Shown: piece by piece, positions 9,280 to 17,562 of the stretch | Layout of the letters: each line of letters starts with the position of its first letter | How positions within the stretch are numbered: the stretch's first letter is position 1 | NCBI GenBank assembly: GCA_902826305.1 | Contig: CADEEH010000005.1 | Span: 18,366 to 82,365, forward strand | DNA: 64,000 nucleotides | DNA from: an uncultured Burkholderiales bacterium | GTDB lineage: Bacteria > Pseudomonadota > Gammaproteobacteria > Burkholderiales > Burkholderiaceae_E | Direction of reading: 5' to 3' | Notes under the pieces: model-generated | The model's database searches: none | Told to the model about the DNA's origin: nothing | The model's input: the letters and a program-made list of their open reading frames with translations, nothing else | Translations under genes and position numbers: made by a program

Positions 9280-9582
9280 CTATCGAAGCTTCGCCGGCTT
9301 CATGTCCTCGATGCTCCTGATCAGCGCCATGCCGGTTCGGCGGTCTCCTGCTCGATAGGCCTCGAGAGCCTCGTGCAGCAACTGCTCGATCACGGGGATC
9401 TTGTCGACGTCACGCTTCAACTCACCCTTCAGAGCGGACCATCGCGCCTGAAGCCGAACGAAGTCGTGCTCCAGATCAGTGATTCCTTCTGACGGGTACT
9501 TGTCCGGCGCACACATCAGTGTGTAACTGAGGTGATCAGTGAAGGCCAGCCACTTGTCGCCGAGGAGGTCTTTCTCTGCCAC
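9280..9582 (-). CDS. Small helical protein, paralogue of the gene at 11592-11897 (possible orphan immunity/chaperone)
   Basis: 100 residues from a GTG start (GGGAGG six bases upstream). No signal peptide; highly charged and probably all helical. It is homologous along its whole length to the 101-residue product encoded directly after the toxin gene. The last 50 residues differ at only two positions, while the N-terminal half has diverged strongly. No family is recognised. It is the last gene of the toxin/immunity array and converges on the giant gene with 7 bases between them. A duplicated small gene beside a toxin fits an orphan immunity protein or an effector chaperone; the sequence does not decide. 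Confidence 0.7.
   Translation of the reverse strand: MAEKDLLGDKWLAFTDHLSYTLMCAPDKYPSEGITDLEHDFVRLQARWSALKGELKRDVDKIPVIEQLLHEALEAYRAGDRRTGMALIRSIEDMKPAKLR
9281..9426. repeat. Direct repeat, left copy (3' part of the small paralogous genes)
   Basis: This stretch matches 11593-11738 with about three mismatches counted by eye over 146 bases. It covers the C-terminal coding half of the 100-residue gene. The copies are in the same orientation, 2,312 bases apart, and bracket the two large immunity-like genes. Confidence 0.9.
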
Positions 9583-9595
9583 CTGATCCTCCCGA

Positions 9596-9751
9596 TCAGG
9601 GAGTGTCCCTGATACAGAGCGCCTGCAAACTCGACGTCACCTCACGTTGCCTTCCGCGAGGATAGGTCGGCCGAAGTGACATGATCGCCGAGGGCCGCGG
9701 CACGAGGACGCAGAAGCGTCCATCGTCGGCACCGCAGTCGTGGGCGTTCAT
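9596..9751 (-). CDS. Possible 51-residue ORF in the gap of the immunity array
   Basis: The 284-base gap between the small paralogue and the Imm11-like gene holds one leftward ORF. Its ATG at 9751 has GGAGAG about eight bases upstream, and it stops 13 bases before the next gene. The product is Arg/Pro-rich and unlike anything I know. A good ribosome site and tight spacing argue for it; the short length and lack of recognisable features argue against. It could equally be debris of a lost toxin tip or immunity gene. Confidence 0.3.
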   Translation of the reverse strand: MNAHDCGADDGRFCVLVPRPSAIMSLRPTYPRGRQREVTSSLQALCIRDTP

Positions 9752-9866
9752 CGTCGTTCTCTCCGTTCGGCGACGATACCGAGACCGGACGCTCAGTCTT
9801 CGTTCAGCCGCTCGCGCGAGGGTCTCAGCGCGGGTTCAGGGCGGCGATACGCCGCTTTGAACGCAT

Positions 9867-10706
9867 CTACCGGAGCTTCTGCAGATCCATGCCCTGCGCC
9901 ACTTGCGCCTCCGAAGCATGGGAAGTCCCGGACGCTGTGGCAGGTCCGCTGGGTTCAACCGTGACCTGCCTGCCAAGGTCGGCAACCGAGGGCTCAACGA
10001 CTTGCACCTTGACGACACGTCGCAGATCATCGTCATAAAATCTACGCTCCGGACCTTTCGGACCGAGCACCACCCCGGTGTTCGCTCCGGGAGTGATCCA
10101 CATCGGATGCACGAAGACGATCCCGGTGCAACCAGCGGCAACCACCGCACGCGCGACTTCATCCGACGCGAGAAGCCTTCCGCTGCCGAGGGTTCGATCG
10201 ACCAGCAGGCCAGGGTACGCCTCGATACCATCGACGAAACGAAGTGCCTCCATCCCGCTGACCGCAGGCAACGTCGCGCCCGTCTTGGCCGACACGTGTG
10301 ATCCCAACCGAAGAACCGAGCGCTGCATATCCACAGCCTGTTTCACCACCGTGGGATGGAACAACCAGTACCGTCCGCGGACGAGTGGAGCGATCACCTG
10401 GCATTCGACCCAGCTTGCCGCTGCATCGGGGAGGCTGAACACCTCTCTCAGCCTGTCGGACACGAACCGGTTCGTCCCCCAGACGAAGTAATCCGGAGAC
10501 AACGCCGGATCATCCGGGAGCAACAACACCGGCGACGGAAAGTGCGACGGAAGCGGATCGGGACAGGGATTGTCGCCTGGCAGGCTGGCGAAGAATGCCG
10601 ACATGGCCCCGTCGATGTCGCCTGCATTCATGACGACGCTGTGGCCTCGGGCCCGCAGGGCGGTCTCCACGATCGGGTCGCGCTCTACGATCCACAAGGA
10701 CGGCAT
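9867..10706 (-). CDS. Imm11-like (DUF1629-type) immunity protein candidate
   Basis: 279 residues, cytoplasmic, no signal or membrane segment. The central part has the pattern seen in DUF1629/Imm11-type immunity proteins: SPVLLLPDDPALSPDYFVW followed by FVSDRLREVFSL, a segment where a ligand or partner 'opens' into a Phe/Arg-rich helix, then YWLFHPTVV. Imm11-type proteins are encoded beside polymorphic toxins and neutralise their C-terminal domains. The last 60 residues are low complexity. It follows the DUF1911-like gene by 42 bases in the same operon, and no toxin tip for it is recognisable nearby, so it may be an orphan immunity gene. The family call is from remembered patterns and is uncertain. 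Confidence 0.5.
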   Translation of the reverse strand: MPSLWIVERDPIVETALRARGHSVVMNAGDIDGAMSAFFASLPGDNPCPDPLPSHFPSPVLLLPDDPALSPDYFVWGTNRFVSDRLREVFSLPDAAASWVECQVIAPLVRGRYWLFHPTVVKQAVDMQRSVLRLGSHVSAKTGATLPAVSGMEALRFVDGIEAYPGLLVDRTLGSGRLLASDEVARAVVAAGCTGIVFVHPMWITPGANTGVVLGPKGPERRFYDDDLRRVVKVQVVEPSVADLGRQVTVEPSGPATASGTSHASEAQVAQGMDLQKLR

Positions 10707-10748
10707 CCAAGCAACTCCGCTGACGTGCTGCCGGGTCTCGGGGTCGGA

Positions 10749-11582
10749 CTACGGTTGCAACAGATCGCCTGGGTAGTTGCGCAGCCCCCGGCAATGCTGA
10801 TCGTCCAAACCGAACGCCTTGACGGCCGCGACGGCCTCCAGGCACCAGAATCCGGAGTATGCCCCCTCGATCCGGTCGGATCGATACCAGGCCGGGGGCT
10901 GGCTCTGATGTCGGAAGGAAGACGGGCCCGGCTTTTGGACCTTGCCCAAGGCTTCGTACCAACCTTCCACGAACGCTTTGAGCGCCAGCGCTCCGGCCTC
11001 GCGCGATGGTGAGTCGATCGCCTCCAGAAGTCTTGCGTAAGGGCCCGGGTAGCACAATGCGCTGCCGATCTTCCTTTCCCGCTGCCGCTGGGCGATGACC
11101 CGATCGAGAAGTCGGTCCTCGCCTTCGTTGTCGATCAGAGCGATCAACCGACACCAGTCATGTTCGTCGACCTCCAGAGTGGTCGCCAGAGCAACGAGCC
11201 GGAACGAGAAGACGTACGCATCGAGGTTGAGCGCCCATCGACGCCGACTTTCCTTGGTCTGTTCAGTCCATTGATGTGCGCCCAGTTCCTCGGATCGCTT
11301 CCATGCGTCCAGCAACGGCCCGATGCATTCCCGGGTGGCCGATACCGGATCGCCCCGGCAATACCGGCGCAGTCCCAGTGCGAGCCACCGCTGCGCAATC
11401 TCGAACAGGTATTGCGGCAGATAGCCGGCGTTGGCGAACGGCTTGGACGCCGATTCCTGCATTCTGGCGATCTGGCCGACGTCGTAGTCAATCCACCTGT
11501 CATACCAGGCGAGCGACTTGAGTGGATCGCGCACGGAAGGCTTCCGAGTTCTCGTAATCCGCACCTGCGATGCGGAGACCAC
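10749..11582 (-). CDS. PoNi-like immunity protein (DUF1910/DUF1911)
   Basis: 277 residues, cytoplasmic, helical. The N-terminal part contains SLAWYDRWIDYDVGQI, then Tyr- and Leu-rich helices (GYLPQYLFEIAQRWLALGLR). The C-terminus carries FWCLEAVAAVKAFGLDD and ends in RNYPGDLLQP. This matches the DUF1910/DUF1911 signature of a [GY][YF]W-x-x-E segment followed by a Lxx-x-YPxDL tail. DUF1910/1911 proteins include PoNi, the immunity partner of PoNe-type DNase toxins. The start is a GTG only 9 bases after the small 101-residue gene, so it is surely cotranscribed with the toxin. It is the best candidate for the cognate antidote of the toxin at 11897-15268. Confidence 0.7.
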   Translation of the reverse strand: MVSASQVRITRTRKPSVRDPLKSLAWYDRWIDYDVGQIARMQESASKPFANAGYLPQYLFEIAQRWLALGLRRYCRGDPVSATRECIGPLLDAWKRSEELGAHQWTEQTKESRRRWALNLDAYVFSFRLVALATTLEVDEHDWCRLIALIDNEGEDRLLDRVIAQRQRERKIGSALCYPGPYARLLEAIDSPSREAGALALKAFVEGWYEALGKVQKPGPSSFRHQSQPPAWYRSDRIEGAYSGFWCLEAVAAVKAFGLDDQHCRGLRNYPGDLLQP

Positions 11583-11591
11583 GGTAGCTTC

Positions 11592-11897
11592 TTATCGAAG
11601 CTTCGCTGGCTTCATGTCCTCGATGTTCCTGATCAGCGCCATGCCGGTTCGGCGGTCTCCTGCTCGATAGGCCTCGAGAGCCTCGTCCAGCAACTGCTCG
11701 ATCACGGGGATCTTGTCGACGTCACGCTTCAACTCACCTTTGAGGGCTTGCCACCGCATGTGCAAATGCTCGAAGTCCTCGTGAAGATTCTTGATGACGC
11801 CTCCAGGCGGGTAACTGGCCGGCGCACACAGCAGGACATGCGAGAGTTGGTCTGCGAAGGCCAGTCGCTTGTCGCCGAGGAGATCTCTCTCTGCCAC
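11592..11897 (-). CDS. Small helical protein immediately downstream of the toxin gene
   Basis: 101 residues from a GTG whose G overlaps the end of the toxin stop region; the ribosome site GGAGG is formed by the last toxin codons, indicating translational coupling. Charged, helical, no export signal. Its C-terminal half is almost identical to that of the 100-residue gene at 9280-9582, while the N-terminal half differs. Coupling to the toxin suggests a directly interacting partner, either immunity protein or secretion chaperone; size and acidity would suit a T3SS effector chaperone too. No known family is recognised. Confidence 0.7.
   Translation of the reverse strand: MAERDLLGDKRLAFADQLSHVLLCAPASYPPGGVIKNLHEDFEHLHMRWQALKGELKRDVDKIPVIEQLLDEALEAYRAGDRRTGMALIRNIEDMKPAKLR
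11593..11738. repeat. Direct repeat, right copy (3' part of the small paralogous genes)
   Basis: Near-identical to 9281-9426, in direct orientation. Recombination between the copies would precisely delete the DUF1911-like and Imm11-like genes and leave one intact hybrid small gene after the toxin. This may be how the array was built or reshuffled. Confidence 0.9.
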
Positions 11898-14800
11898 TAG
11901 CGCCTCCGAATAATGTAAGAACCGCCAAGCTCATCCGGCCTTACGATCATCACGTTCGTCGCCCCGGGCAGAAAACGAAAGAAGTCTGCAATCTGGGGAG
12001 TGCTGAGCAGCTTTACGCCGATAGTCGCGTCCATGATCCCATTGGATCCAAAGGTCAAGTCCGGGATACGGTATCGCGTCGGGTCGCCGGGATCGGGCAA
12101 TTGGCGATTGATGAACACGTTGGCGGTGCTCGGCCCCTCCGGAATCCCGTTCTGAATCATCCACGCCCGAAGCTCCGAACGCGCGAAAGTATCTGTCCGC
12201 TGGCCCAGGAGTGTTGCAAGGTTCTGGCCCCGCTGGACCTCGAAAGCGCCGAGACGATAGGCATCAGTCGCGACCTGGTATCCGTCATTCACCGCCTGCT
12301 GATATCGATCAAAGAACTGACGCTCGAACTCCGCTGGGCTCCAGCCGGCGTTTCCAATCCTGAGGTTCTGCCAGGACGGCCCCCAGGTGGCGCGCATTCT
12401 GTCGTCGTGTGCAACCTGCCGCAGCGCACTCTCATACCTCTGCAGCGTCGCACCGTAGTCGGTGCGAATCACCCCATCTCCATAGATTGCCTGCACTGCG
12501 CCGGGTGGTGTCAGCCCGCGGTCGGTAAACTGCCTTCTCAGTTCGCCCAGAAGCGCCTCCGCCTGGGCTTGGCGGAGTTGGCCCAAGGCGCTCCGGATCT
12601 CGATCAATGGGCCCAGCAACCCCGTCGGATCGCTGATCAGGTCCAGCAATGCATCTCGATTCCCGTTGCGGACAAACTCGATCGTCGGTCTTCCGCCGGC
12701 GCGGTTGCCCGCGCCTCCCACTTGAACGAGATCGGGATTGACTGCGCTGGCCGGCGCCTCGCCGACCAGTATTCGCTCGCCGCTTTCCGGATCGACGACG
12801 TACAGGCGGGCAACCGAACCATCCCTCTCGATGCGAGCGACCGTGCGACCGGTTTCATCGCTGTACTCGGTCGACACGACCCCGGAATCGTCCTGGCTCG
12901 AACTCGACACGCGCAAGCCCGAAGCACTCGGCGGCGTCGGTGGTTGCAGCGACAGTGCAGCACCCTCCAGGGTGTCGGTGCCGAACGCATCTGCGAGCGA
13001 TTCGTAATCTTCCGGATTCGAGGACCAGGTCGGGCTTGGTGCTCCGCTTTCGCCGGTTTCCGCGGAAGACGGAACACCGGACTCGCCTCCGTCGGGCCGC
13101 GCAGGATCTTCCCACCCGAACGCATCCTCGAGCCCCACGTAGTCATCCGGATTCGTCGACCATGTCGGCCGAGGTTCCTCTCGCGTCGGCTGCGGCAGCG
13201 TGTTCACCGCCGAATCGACCACTCCGTTGACGAACGTGAGATCGCCGTCACCGCCGCGTTCGTTGACCCAGGCACTGGTCACGCCGGCCCCGACCACCCC
13301 GCCGGCGAATCGCGCCACATCGGCCGAGACGAGCGGATTGTCACCGCCCCCCAATGCCTGCGTGATCTCGGCGCCGGAGTTCTGCCCGAAGGCGGTGCCC
13401 AGCGCACTGAGCGCACCGTCCTCGAAGTCCCCGCCGCCCAGTTCGGCCATCAGGCCGCCCTGAGCGACCTGACCCACGGTGCGCGCGACCCGGAACGTGC
13501 TCTGCGCATCGGCAATGATGCTGGAGTTCGCCTCCAGCCCGAGTGCGCCGGTGTTGACCTGGTAGCTGCCGTTGACGACCTGCGACACGTTCGTGCCCTC
13601 GGCCACCACCTGCCCGCTGTCCTGCAACGCGGAGACCACCTGCGAATCGGTCACGCTCTGCGCCGCCGAAGTCACTCCGTTGGCCACGGCTCCGCCCACC
13701 GCCCCCATGGCCGCCCCGCGCAGCACGTTGCTCCAGCTGAAGTTGCCGCTGATCACGCCGCTGACCGCCGAGGCGGTGGCCCCCGCGGCCGCCCCCCCGG
13801 CCACCGCGGCCGCCAGCGAGCCCTGCGCAAAGAAGCTTGCCGCATAGCCGCCGGTGAAGTACGCCGCCACCGCCACGATGACGATCGTGACGATCGTCTC
13901 GAACCAGTCGCGACCGCGGTCGATGTTGCTGTGGTGTGTGCTCCAGCCCACCAGCGGATGCCAGAACACCCCGTTGCTGTCGTGCAGGTCCGGTGGATCG
14001 TTCAGGTTGATGTGCACCAGGTCCTGATCGACGATCCGGTCGCCTTGAAGCACCAGCTCCCTGGCCTGCCCGCCCAACTGCACCGTGAACCGCACCTCGT
14101 ACTGCGGCGGGCCCACGTTGCCCGACTCGTCGGCCCATGACGGCGGCATCTCGACCTCGCGCCCGATGCCGTACATCGCACCGAACGCCTGGTTGCTCAC
14201 CAGCTGCTGGCTCACGTACCAGGTGCTGAACGCCTGCACGTCGAAGCGCCGCTCGGTCACCGTCTGCATCTGCGGCGGTTCCAGCCAGTAGCCGGACTCG
14301 TCGGCCATGCCGCCCACCTGCACCTGCACCTGCACGTCGTGCCACCCGGCCGCCTGCCGGCTCGGGTCGTTCCTCGCCTGCGCGAGCGCATCGGCGTAGT
14401 CGCGATGGATCCTCGCCTGCGCCTGCTCCAGCCGCGCCAGCATCTCGTAGCGCGCCTGACCGTACCGGCGCACCTGCTCCTGCGCCAGCCCGCTGGTCGC
14501 GGGTGCCACCGGCTCGGTGCCGAACTGCAGCACCAGCACCTGGTTCATGTCGCTGTACAGGTACGCGTCCAGGTCCGCGAGCTCCGCGGCACTGGTCATC
14601 ACGTACCCGTCGGGCGCACGGCCCTCGGTCAGCCCGACGTTGCCGCGCAGCGCCAGGTCGATCACGTCCGATCGACCTCCCACGAGCGCGCCCTGGTCCA
14701 GTCCGTACAAACCGGCCAGCACCCCCAGCGAGCCCTGCGCCTGTGCCTGCCAGTGGGCACGGAATGCCGCCTCGTCGAACACCTGCACGTCGCGCGAGCC

Positions 14801-15268
14801 GCTCTCGTCGTACTGCGTCTCGGTGCGCATGAACTGGCCCGCGCGTTCGGCCTGATCGCGTGCGGCCCGGTACTCGGCTCGCACCTCCTCCATCGCCGCG
14901 CGCCGGTCCTGCGTCCACTGCTCGCTGACTCCGGGGGGCGCCGCAGGCAATGCCGATGCCGCCGCAGGCGGGGCCGCAGGCGTGGCGGCGGCAGTGGGCG
15001 GCGCGGCGGTCGTCACCGGCGCAGCCGGTTGCACGGCCTCGCCCGCCGGCGGCGCCGACACCGGCGACCCGATCTGCCCCGCGTCAGGCGCGGTCACGCC
15101 GACCGCACCTTCGGCCTGCACGGTGCTGCGCGACACCACCGCGGGGCGCACACGCCCGTCGACACCCACCAGACGGCCCGTCGTCGTCCTCACCGTCGTG
15201 CGGCCCCTGACCGGCATCAGTTCCGGTTCGTACACCTGCACGTTCGCGTCGACTCTCGCGACCATCAT
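11897..15268 (-). CDS. Polymorphic-toxin-like protein at the end of the T3SS operon; C-terminal putative nuclease tip
   Basis: 1,123 residues (1,122 if the second ATG at 15265, better spaced from GGGAG, is used). No Sec signal. The N-terminus is basic and Thr/Val-rich, then Ala/Pro-rich (about 60-125), then helical charged domains. At about 460-560 lies a long Gly/Ala hydrophobic stretch (VAAYFTGGYAASFFAQGSLA and GGAAAGATASAVSGVISG), typical of the pre-toxin region of contact-dependent and polymorphic toxins. The C-terminal about 100 residues (SELRAWMIQNGIPEGP; RYRIPDLTFGSNGIMDATIG; TPQIADFFRF) look like a small nuclease tip with a PD...D-x-x-x-G-x-K pattern, compatible with a PD-(D/E)xK-like fold such as PoNe. 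The fold call is tentative. It follows sctK by 15 bases, so it belongs to the T3SS operon, and it is followed by immunity-like genes. By eye the 3' third is less GC-rich than the rest. Confidence 0.7.
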   Translation of the reverse strand: MMVARVDANVQVYEPELMPVRGRTTVRTTTGRLVGVDGRVRPAVVSRSTVQAEGAVGVTAPDAGQIGSPVSAPPAGEAVQPAAPVTTAAPPTAAATPAAPPAAASALPAAPPGVSEQWTQDRRAAMEEVRAEYRAARDQAERAGQFMRTETQYDESGSRDVQVFDEAAFRAHWQAQAQGSLGVLAGLYGLDQGALVGGRSDVIDLALRGNVGLTEGRAPDGYVMTSAAELADLDAYLYSDMNQVLVLQFGTEPVAPATSGLAQEQVRRYGQARYEMLARLEQAQARIHRDYADALAQARNDPSRQAAGWHDVQVQVQVGGMADESGYWLEPPQMQTVTERRFDVQAFSTWYVSQQLVSNQAFGAMYGIGREVEMPPSWADESGNVGPPQYEVRFTVQLGGQARELVLQGDRIVDQDLVHINLNDPPDLHDSNGVFWHPLVGWSTHHSNIDRGRDWFETIVTIVIVAVAAYFTGGYAASFFAQGSLAAAVAGGAAAGATASAVSGVISGNFSWSNVLRGAAMGAVGGAVANGVTSAAQSVTDSQVVSALQDSGQVVAEGTNVSQVVNGSYQVNTGALGLEANSSIIADAQSTFRVARTVGQVAQGGLMAELGGGDFEDGALSALGTAFGQNSGAEITQALGGGDNPLVSADVARFAGGVVGAGVTSAWVNERGGDGDLTFVNGVVDSAVNTLPQPTREEPRPTWSTNPDDYVGLEDAFGWEDPARPDGGESGVPSSAETGESGAPSPTWSSNPEDYESLADAFGTDTLEGAALSLQPPTPPSASGLRVSSSSQDDSGVVSTEYSDETGRTVARIERDGSVARLYVVDPESGERILVGEAPASAVNPDLVQVGGAGNRAGGRPTIEFVRNGNRDALLDLISDPTGLLGPLIEIRSALGQLRQAQAEALLGELRRQFTDRGLTPPGAVQAIYGDGVIRTDYGATLQRYESALRQVAHDDRMRATWGPSWQNLRIGNAGWSPAEFERQFFDRYQQAVNDGYQVATDAYRLGAFEVQRGQNLATLLGQRTDTFARSELRAWMIQNGIPEGPSTANVFINRQLPDPGDPTRYRIPDLTFGSNGIMDATIGVKLLSTPQIADFFRFLPGATNVMIVRPDELGGSYIIRRR

Positions 15269-15283
15269 CTTCTCCCTTGTTCT

Positions 15284-15955
15284 TCAGCGCCCCTCGGCAG
15301 GGGCGAGCGCTGCCCCCGACCGGTCCGCCCCGAGCATCGAATCCACACGAGGCAGCAGTTCTTCGACGGCGCGACATGCAGCGTCGCGCTCCCAGACGAC
15401 ACCCCCCGATGTCACGGAGGATTCGAGTCGTCGCGGAAGGCGCAGCCGGAGCACCTCCTTCCAGCCGCGGCCGAACGTCGCCGCCGCGCTTGCCAGCCAA
15501 CGACAACCCGCACGTTCGAGTTCACCCCGGGCATCGTCGACCAGCAGCGCCGCATCGATCACATCCGGCGCGGCATGCTCGCCGGGCGGTCGCTCGAAGA
15601 CGTCGACAAACGCGGCACGGCCGACGGCATCACGAATCGCCTGCTGTTCGCGGGCACGGATCAGCCGGCGGATCGCGGAAGCATGACTGACGAGACCGAG
15701 CAGGGGAAGCTTGTCCAGCAATGCGGCCGACGGTTCGTGCAGCCATCGACCGAACGCCTCGGGGACATCCAGGTCCCCCAGCTGCCACTGCACCGCCGGG
15801 TCCCACAACGCGTCCACGAACGCGGGATCCGCGATCAGTTCATGCGCCGAGGGCAACAGCGCAGCAGGCAGTCCGGCGCGTGCAAGCAGTTCCGTCGCAT
15901 CGGCACCTTCCAGCGGACGGGCCAAGGCCCTCCAGGGTGCGGTTGCCGGCGTCAT
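15284..15955 (-). CDS. sctK: T3SS sorting-platform protein SctK
   Basis: 223 residues, cytoplasmic, Ala/Leu-rich and helical. It resembles the poorly conserved YscK/HrpD/OrgA-type family: a WxLGDLDVPEAFGRWLHEPS segment near 55-75 and a C-terminal WASAAATFGRGWKEVL-like helix (here CRWLASAAATFGRGWKEVL). SctK links the cytoplasmic face of the SctD ring to the SctQ/SctL/SctN sorting platform. The position directly after sctJ (9-base gap) is the Yersinia-type order and strengthens the call, which on sequence alone would be moderate. Confidence 0.7.
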   Translation of the reverse strand: MTPATAPWRALARPLEGADATELLARAGLPAALLPSAHELIADPAFVDALWDPAVQWQLGDLDVPEAFGRWLHEPSAALLDKLPLLGLVSHASAIRRLIRAREQQAIRDAVGRAAFVDVFERPPGEHAAPDVIDAALLVDDARGELERAGCRWLASAAATFGRGWKEVLRLRLPRRLESSVTSGGVVWERDAACRAVEELLPRVDSMLGADRSGAALAPAEGR

Positions 15956-15964
15956 GTTCGTCCG

Positions 15965-16831
15965 TCAGCCGCGCTCGACACCCGTCTGCTCGCGGGATGC
16001 GACGATCGCCGATCCGGCCTCGGGCCTCGGATTGCGGCGCGGCGGTGGATCGCCGGACGAGAACAGGGCACGCATGTCGTCACGAAGCCGCTGTCGATGG
16101 CGGAGCAGCACATACGCCGCCAACGCGATGCTGCCGGCGGCGAGGATCGCCAGCAGCGGGTTGAGCCAGGCGGCCACCGGTCGCGAGAATTCGAGCCCGA
16201 ACAGAGGCACCCGTGTACGCGCCTGCTGAACCGGCGATGGCCTTTCGGCCGGGAAAAACGACACGAAAACGGTGTCGAACGTCAGGCCTTCGACACTGCG
16301 CAGCACCAGCGACTTGATCGCCGGCAGCATCGGCTGCAGATCGACATCGATCCGGTGCTTGACGAAGACCGACGCACTGGACACCTTGCTCTTGTCGCTC
16401 AGCGGGTCGTTCTGCGGAATCACCAGGTGCACCCGGGCGGCGATCACGCCGTCGATGCCGGTCAGCGTCTGCGACAGTTCCTGCGAGACCCCGTGCATGA
16501 ACCGGACACGCTCCTCGGTGGGCGTGGCGACGATGCCTTCACGCTTGAACATCTCACCCAGGCTGGAGAAGCGGTTGCGCGGCAGCCCGGCCGCGTTCAG
16601 CGCATCGACCGCGGTGGCGATGTCGGACGGATACACCTCGACGCCCCAGCCCTTGTCGCCCTGTGGCGACTTGGCGCCGTCGATGCCGGCGCGGGCCAGC
16701 ACCGCGACGATGTCGTTGGCTTCCTGCTCGGTCAGCTGCGTGTACAAGGGCTCGCGGCAGCCGCACAGCACCAGCGTCGCGCAGAGCGCCAGGGTCCGCG
16801 CCCATGCGCCGACCCCGGCGACCGACCTCAA
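15965..16831 (-). CDS. sctJ: T3SS inner-membrane ring lipoprotein SctJ
   Basis: 288 residues from a TTG start with GGAG seven bases upstream. Lipoprotein signal ending in LCGC with the lipidated Cys at 25, followed by the family hallmark REPLYTQLTEQEANDIVAVL. Two periplasmic ring-building (YscJ/FliF-type) domains are recognisable, with GVIAARVHLVIPQNDP and SSASVFVKHR segments. A C-terminal transmembrane helix about 220-240 (NPLLAILAAGSIALAAYVLL) and a short basic cytoplasmic tail follow. SctJ forms the inner ring beneath SctD. It lies between sctI and sctK in the same operon. Confidence 0.93.
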   Translation of the reverse strand: MRSVAGVGAWARTLALCATLVLCGCREPLYTQLTEQEANDIVAVLARAGIDGAKSPQGDKGWGVEVYPSDIATAVDALNAAGLPRNRFSSLGEMFKREGIVATPTEERVRFMHGVSQELSQTLTGIDGVIAARVHLVIPQNDPLSDKSKVSSASVFVKHRIDVDLQPMLPAIKSLVLRSVEGLTFDTVFVSFFPAERPSPVQQARTRVPLFGLEFSRPVAAWLNPLLAILAAGSIALAAYVLLRHRQRLRDDMRALFSSGDPPPRRNPRPEAGSAIVASREQTGVERG

Positions 16832-16868
16832 GATCGTGCTCCGGTGCGACCCTCTGCGCAGCGATCGA

Positions 16869-17279
16869 TCACTGGGACTTCTCGACCAGGGTCTTCACGC
16901 TGCCCTGGCTCTGATGCGCCGCCGAGATGCCCGCGTTGGCCGCGACCGACACTTCGATCAGGAACAACTGCGTCCGCATCGCCGAGTCCATCACCTCGGT
17001 GAGCTGCGCGAGCTGCGGATTGGCACCGCCGTTGACGTATCGGGTCTCGCGATTCGACGACATGCGCAACCGGAACGCCTCGAACTCCGCTCGCACCTGG
17101 TCGATCATCGTGAAAGCACCGGGCTCCGCGCCGGGCACGCGCGGTCGATTGAAGCCCTCGGCGAAGGGAACGACGCTGGGGCCCCCGGCGCCGCGCGCCT
17201 CGACGCCCCGCGGCCCGGTGTCCATCGGACTCAGGCCCGCGGCCGTCTGTGCGGGGGCCAGCTGAACGGAGACGTCCAT
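16869..17279 (-). CDS. sctI: T3SS inner rod protein SctI
   Basis: 136 residues from the ATG at 17279, one base after the stop of the preceding small gene. The C-terminus (QLFLIEVSVAANAGISAAHQ ... VKTLVEKSQ) matches the conserved YscI/HrpB-type rod helix, a short amphipathic segment followed by a small-residue-rich stretch and a TL-x-KSQ-like end. The N-terminal 60 residues are Pro/Gly-rich and probably disordered. Placement directly before sctJ is the standard order. SctI links the export gate to the needle base. Confidence 0.8.
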   Translation of the reverse strand: MDVSVQLAPAQTAAGLSPMDTGPRGVEARGAGGPSVVPFAEGFNRPRVPGAEPGAFTMIDQVRAEFEAFRLRMSSNRETRYVNGGANPQLAQLTEVMDSAMRTQLFLIEVSVAANAGISAAHQSQGSVKTLVEKSQ

Positions 17280-17280
17280 G

Positions 17281-17532
17281 TCAGAGGCCCTCCTCGCTGC
17301 CGATCTCGCTGACGCGTTTCTCGGCTTCCTCACGGATCTTGGCTGCTTCCTGCGAAATCTGCATGAAGCCCTGCATCATCAGCATCGAGGTCAGTTCGAT
17401 GTACATCTCCTCGGCCGCCTGCTCCTCGGTTGTCGCCGCAGCACCGGTGTCGCCGCTCGCGGGTGGCGCTTCGGATGGCGCCGCATCGGCTGCCACCACA
17501 GGATCACTTGCCGCAATTGCATTGACTGCCAT
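17281..17532 (-). CDS. Small T3SS operon protein of unknown role (needle or rod-associated candidate)
   Basis: 83 residues. The start is the second ATG (17532): GAGGAG abuts the first ATG and is correctly spaced only from the second. Residues 1-35 are Ala/Pro-rich and probably disordered; the rest is one charged helix with a Met-rich core (IELTSMLMMQGFMQISQEAA). It lies between the TPR gene and sctI, the slot of yscH/yopR in Yersinia, but I see no resemblance to YopR. Length and composition would also fit a needle-type subunit. Function not assigned. Confidence 0.6.
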   Translation of the reverse strand: MAVNAIAASDPVVAADAAPSEAPPASGDTGAAATTEEQAAEEMYIELTSMLMMQGFMQISQEAAKIREEAEKRVSEIGSEEGL

Positions 17533-17562
17533 GCCCATCTCCTCGAATGAACGTCTCGGGTC

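Noticed and set aside
9583..9866. Possible remnant of a displaced toxin tip upstream of the 100-residue gene
   Set aside because: A short peptide in one frame faintly resembles the toxin's last residues, but stops interrupt it and the alignment is not convincing; only a 51-residue ORF is reported with low confidence.
14339..17002. 887-residue plus-strand frame opposite sctJ, sctK and the toxin
   Set aside because: It crosses several real gene boundaries on the other strand and has Arg/His-rich composition typical of a shadow frame.
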